Both the position numbers and the translations under genes were made by a program. The notes under the pieces are model-generated. The model saw only the letters and a list, made by a program, of their open reading frames with translations, did not search any database and was not told where the DNA came from. Source: CAWAWP01 sp963841205 (GTDB lineage: Bacteria > Chloroflexota > Ktedonobacteria > Ktedonobacterales > JADMIN01). Taken from it: DNA of 64,000 nt. This document shows positions 63,141-64,000 of this stretch, one piece after another. Position 1 is the stretch's first letter. Each line of letters begins with the position of its first letter. The stretch spans positions 248,001-312,000 of the forward strand of contig CAWJCH010000040.1 of NCBI GenBank assembly GCA_963841205.1, given 5' to 3'.

Positions 63141-63509
63141 TCAGGAGGTCTTGGGGCGCGTTGTGGTGTAGATCAGGGAGTGCTCCAGCGCGTGCTCGCG
63201 GATCGGTCGGGACGCCTGGTATTCTGGGCTGCGCACCATCTGCATGAACGCTCGCTGCGAGGGATACTCGATGATCGCGATGGCGTCCCACCTTTCGTCG
63301 CTGATCAACAAGTCCTCGAAATACCCGAAATAGAGTTCGCGCGCTCCGAATTTCGCCAGGATGGGTGCCCGCGCCTCCAAGTAGCGCTCGTACTCCTCGC
63401 GTCCGCCATCCCTCACGAAATTCAACAGGTTGACCATCACTATGGGCCCCAACGCAGCGTGGTCACCGAGTGCCCGCGGCGCCTCGGGGGTCGGAACGAT
63501 CGCGTTCAT
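63141..63509 (-). CDS. DUF1330 protein
   Basis: A 122-residue soluble protein of the DUF1330 family (ferredoxin-like dimeric alpha/beta-barrel fold). The ATG at 63509 has GGGGAGG upstream and is preferred to 63587. The motif VMVNLLNFVRDGGREEYERYLEARAPILAKFGARELYFG and the DAIAIIEYPSQRAFMQMVRSPEYQASRPIREHALEHSLI end are family-typical. Members are small, often near stress genes, and their reaction is not established. It converges on the dehydrogenase remnant. Confidence 0.9.
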   Translation of the reverse strand: MNAIVPTPEAPRALGDHAALGPIVMVNLLNFVRDGGREEYERYLEARAPILAKFGARELYFGYFEDLLISDERWDAIAIIEYPSQRAFMQMVRSPEYQASRPIREHALEHSLIYTTTRPKTS

Positions 63510-63587
63510 GTCGTCGCCTCCCCGTCGTCTCTTCCTTGTCGCGTGGCCCACGGCATTTAGATCTCCGGACACCGCTCTCGCGAACAT

Positions 63588-64000
63588 CCGAGGCTTTCCG
63601 GCGCCACTTCCGCAGAGACTGCCGTCTGAGTGCCCGCGGTTCCCGCGTCATGACATGCCGTCGGCAGCCCACCGGAGGCGGCTGCCGATGCCGTATGCGG
63701 CCATCGTGCCGTGCCCCTATGGTAGGCATGACACTTGTGCACTCGTATCGTCAACAGTTACGACTTCATCTCGCGAACGCCCCGGTCGCCGGCTGGGAGC
63801 AGAAACCGTCCTGCTGATCGAGATCAGCCTCATCACTGAGTTCCAGGGAAGCCAGTGGATCATGTACCTGGCTCTCATGCGAGTGAGTTGAGGACTTCAT
63901 GTTACCTGCTCGGCAGGGCGTGATGGCAAGGCCTGACGGGTAGCGAAGGTACGGTAGTGGTACATCATCTGCACCACTCCCCCACTGGTGCTTGTTTTGC
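63588..64000. other. Window end, no gene supported
   Basis: Frames are short and biased. A frame near 63812-63891 (LLIEISLITEFQGSQWIMYLALMRVS) has no start or family. Nothing structural is evident. Confidence 0.35.

Overview
This is a 64 kb GC-rich bacterial window crowded with mobile DNA. The organism is most likely a Chloroflexota bacterium (Ktedonobacteria/Thermomicrobia-like). That is inferred from the gene mix and not from a marker gene: large BTAD/ATPase/TPR and XRE/ATPase/TPR regulators, an F420-type nitroreductase, multi-TM histidine kinases, a DUF2182/DUF1326 pair, and a mixture of IS66, IS630, IS701, IS110 and IS200/IS605-type elements. No rRNA, complete tRNA or CRISPR array was seen.

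Layout. 0-9.3 kb is a nested transposon cluster. An IS66 element (8-bp target duplication) sits in a short serine recombinase gene. An IS1182-like element that seems to carry a GNAT gene is itself split by a second IS66 (8-bp duplication). An internally deleted IS66, chimeric IS66 scraps and a decayed IS5-like transposase follow. 9.4-15.3 kb holds a small unknown protein, a frameshifted DUF6504-like gene, an XRE/ATPase/TPR regulator convergent with a membrane protein, and a three-gene run of small and membrane proteins. 15.8-29.2 kb is the most ordinary part: a histidine kinase, SDR enzymes, a MerR regulator, an alpha/beta hydrolase, a cation transporter, an F420-type nitroreductase, a Na+/H+ antiporter, a nitronate monooxygenase and a TetR-GNAT pair.

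29.3-40.4 kb is scarred again. It has five-member-family IS200/IS605-type mini-elements with omegaRNA-like ends (two further members lie at 9.1 and 27.5 kb), a glycosidase/malectin gene fragment fused to an integrase tail, and three tRNA-derived att-like direct repeats at 32.2, 36.0 and 40.1 kb. These repeats delimit two small cargo blocks, one with DinB and a small membrane protein, the other with DUF2182, DUF1326 and an FAD oxidoreductase.

40.5-53.7 kb is a sensing and regulation zone. It contains a multi-TM protein, two IS630 elements placed head to tail and sharing TA targets, a BTAD regulator, a dead paralogue of the multi-TM protein, a phytoene-desaturase-like flavoprotein, and a partner-switching operon (GAF-SpoIIE phosphatase-HATPase fusion followed by two STAS proteins). 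53.9-64 kb has integrase and IS3 scraps, a DUF3592 protein, a second paralogous histidine kinase, three damaged transposases (IS5, IS110, IS701), a TA-flanked 142-bp mini-element, Dps, an alcohol dehydrogenase remnant and a DUF1330 protein.

Working logic: the intact genes are mainly redox, detoxification and stress functions with local regulators, embedded in a landscape repeatedly hit by transposons and integrases. Most transposase genes are broken by single events (amber codons, indels, short tandem duplications), so much of the decay is probably recent.
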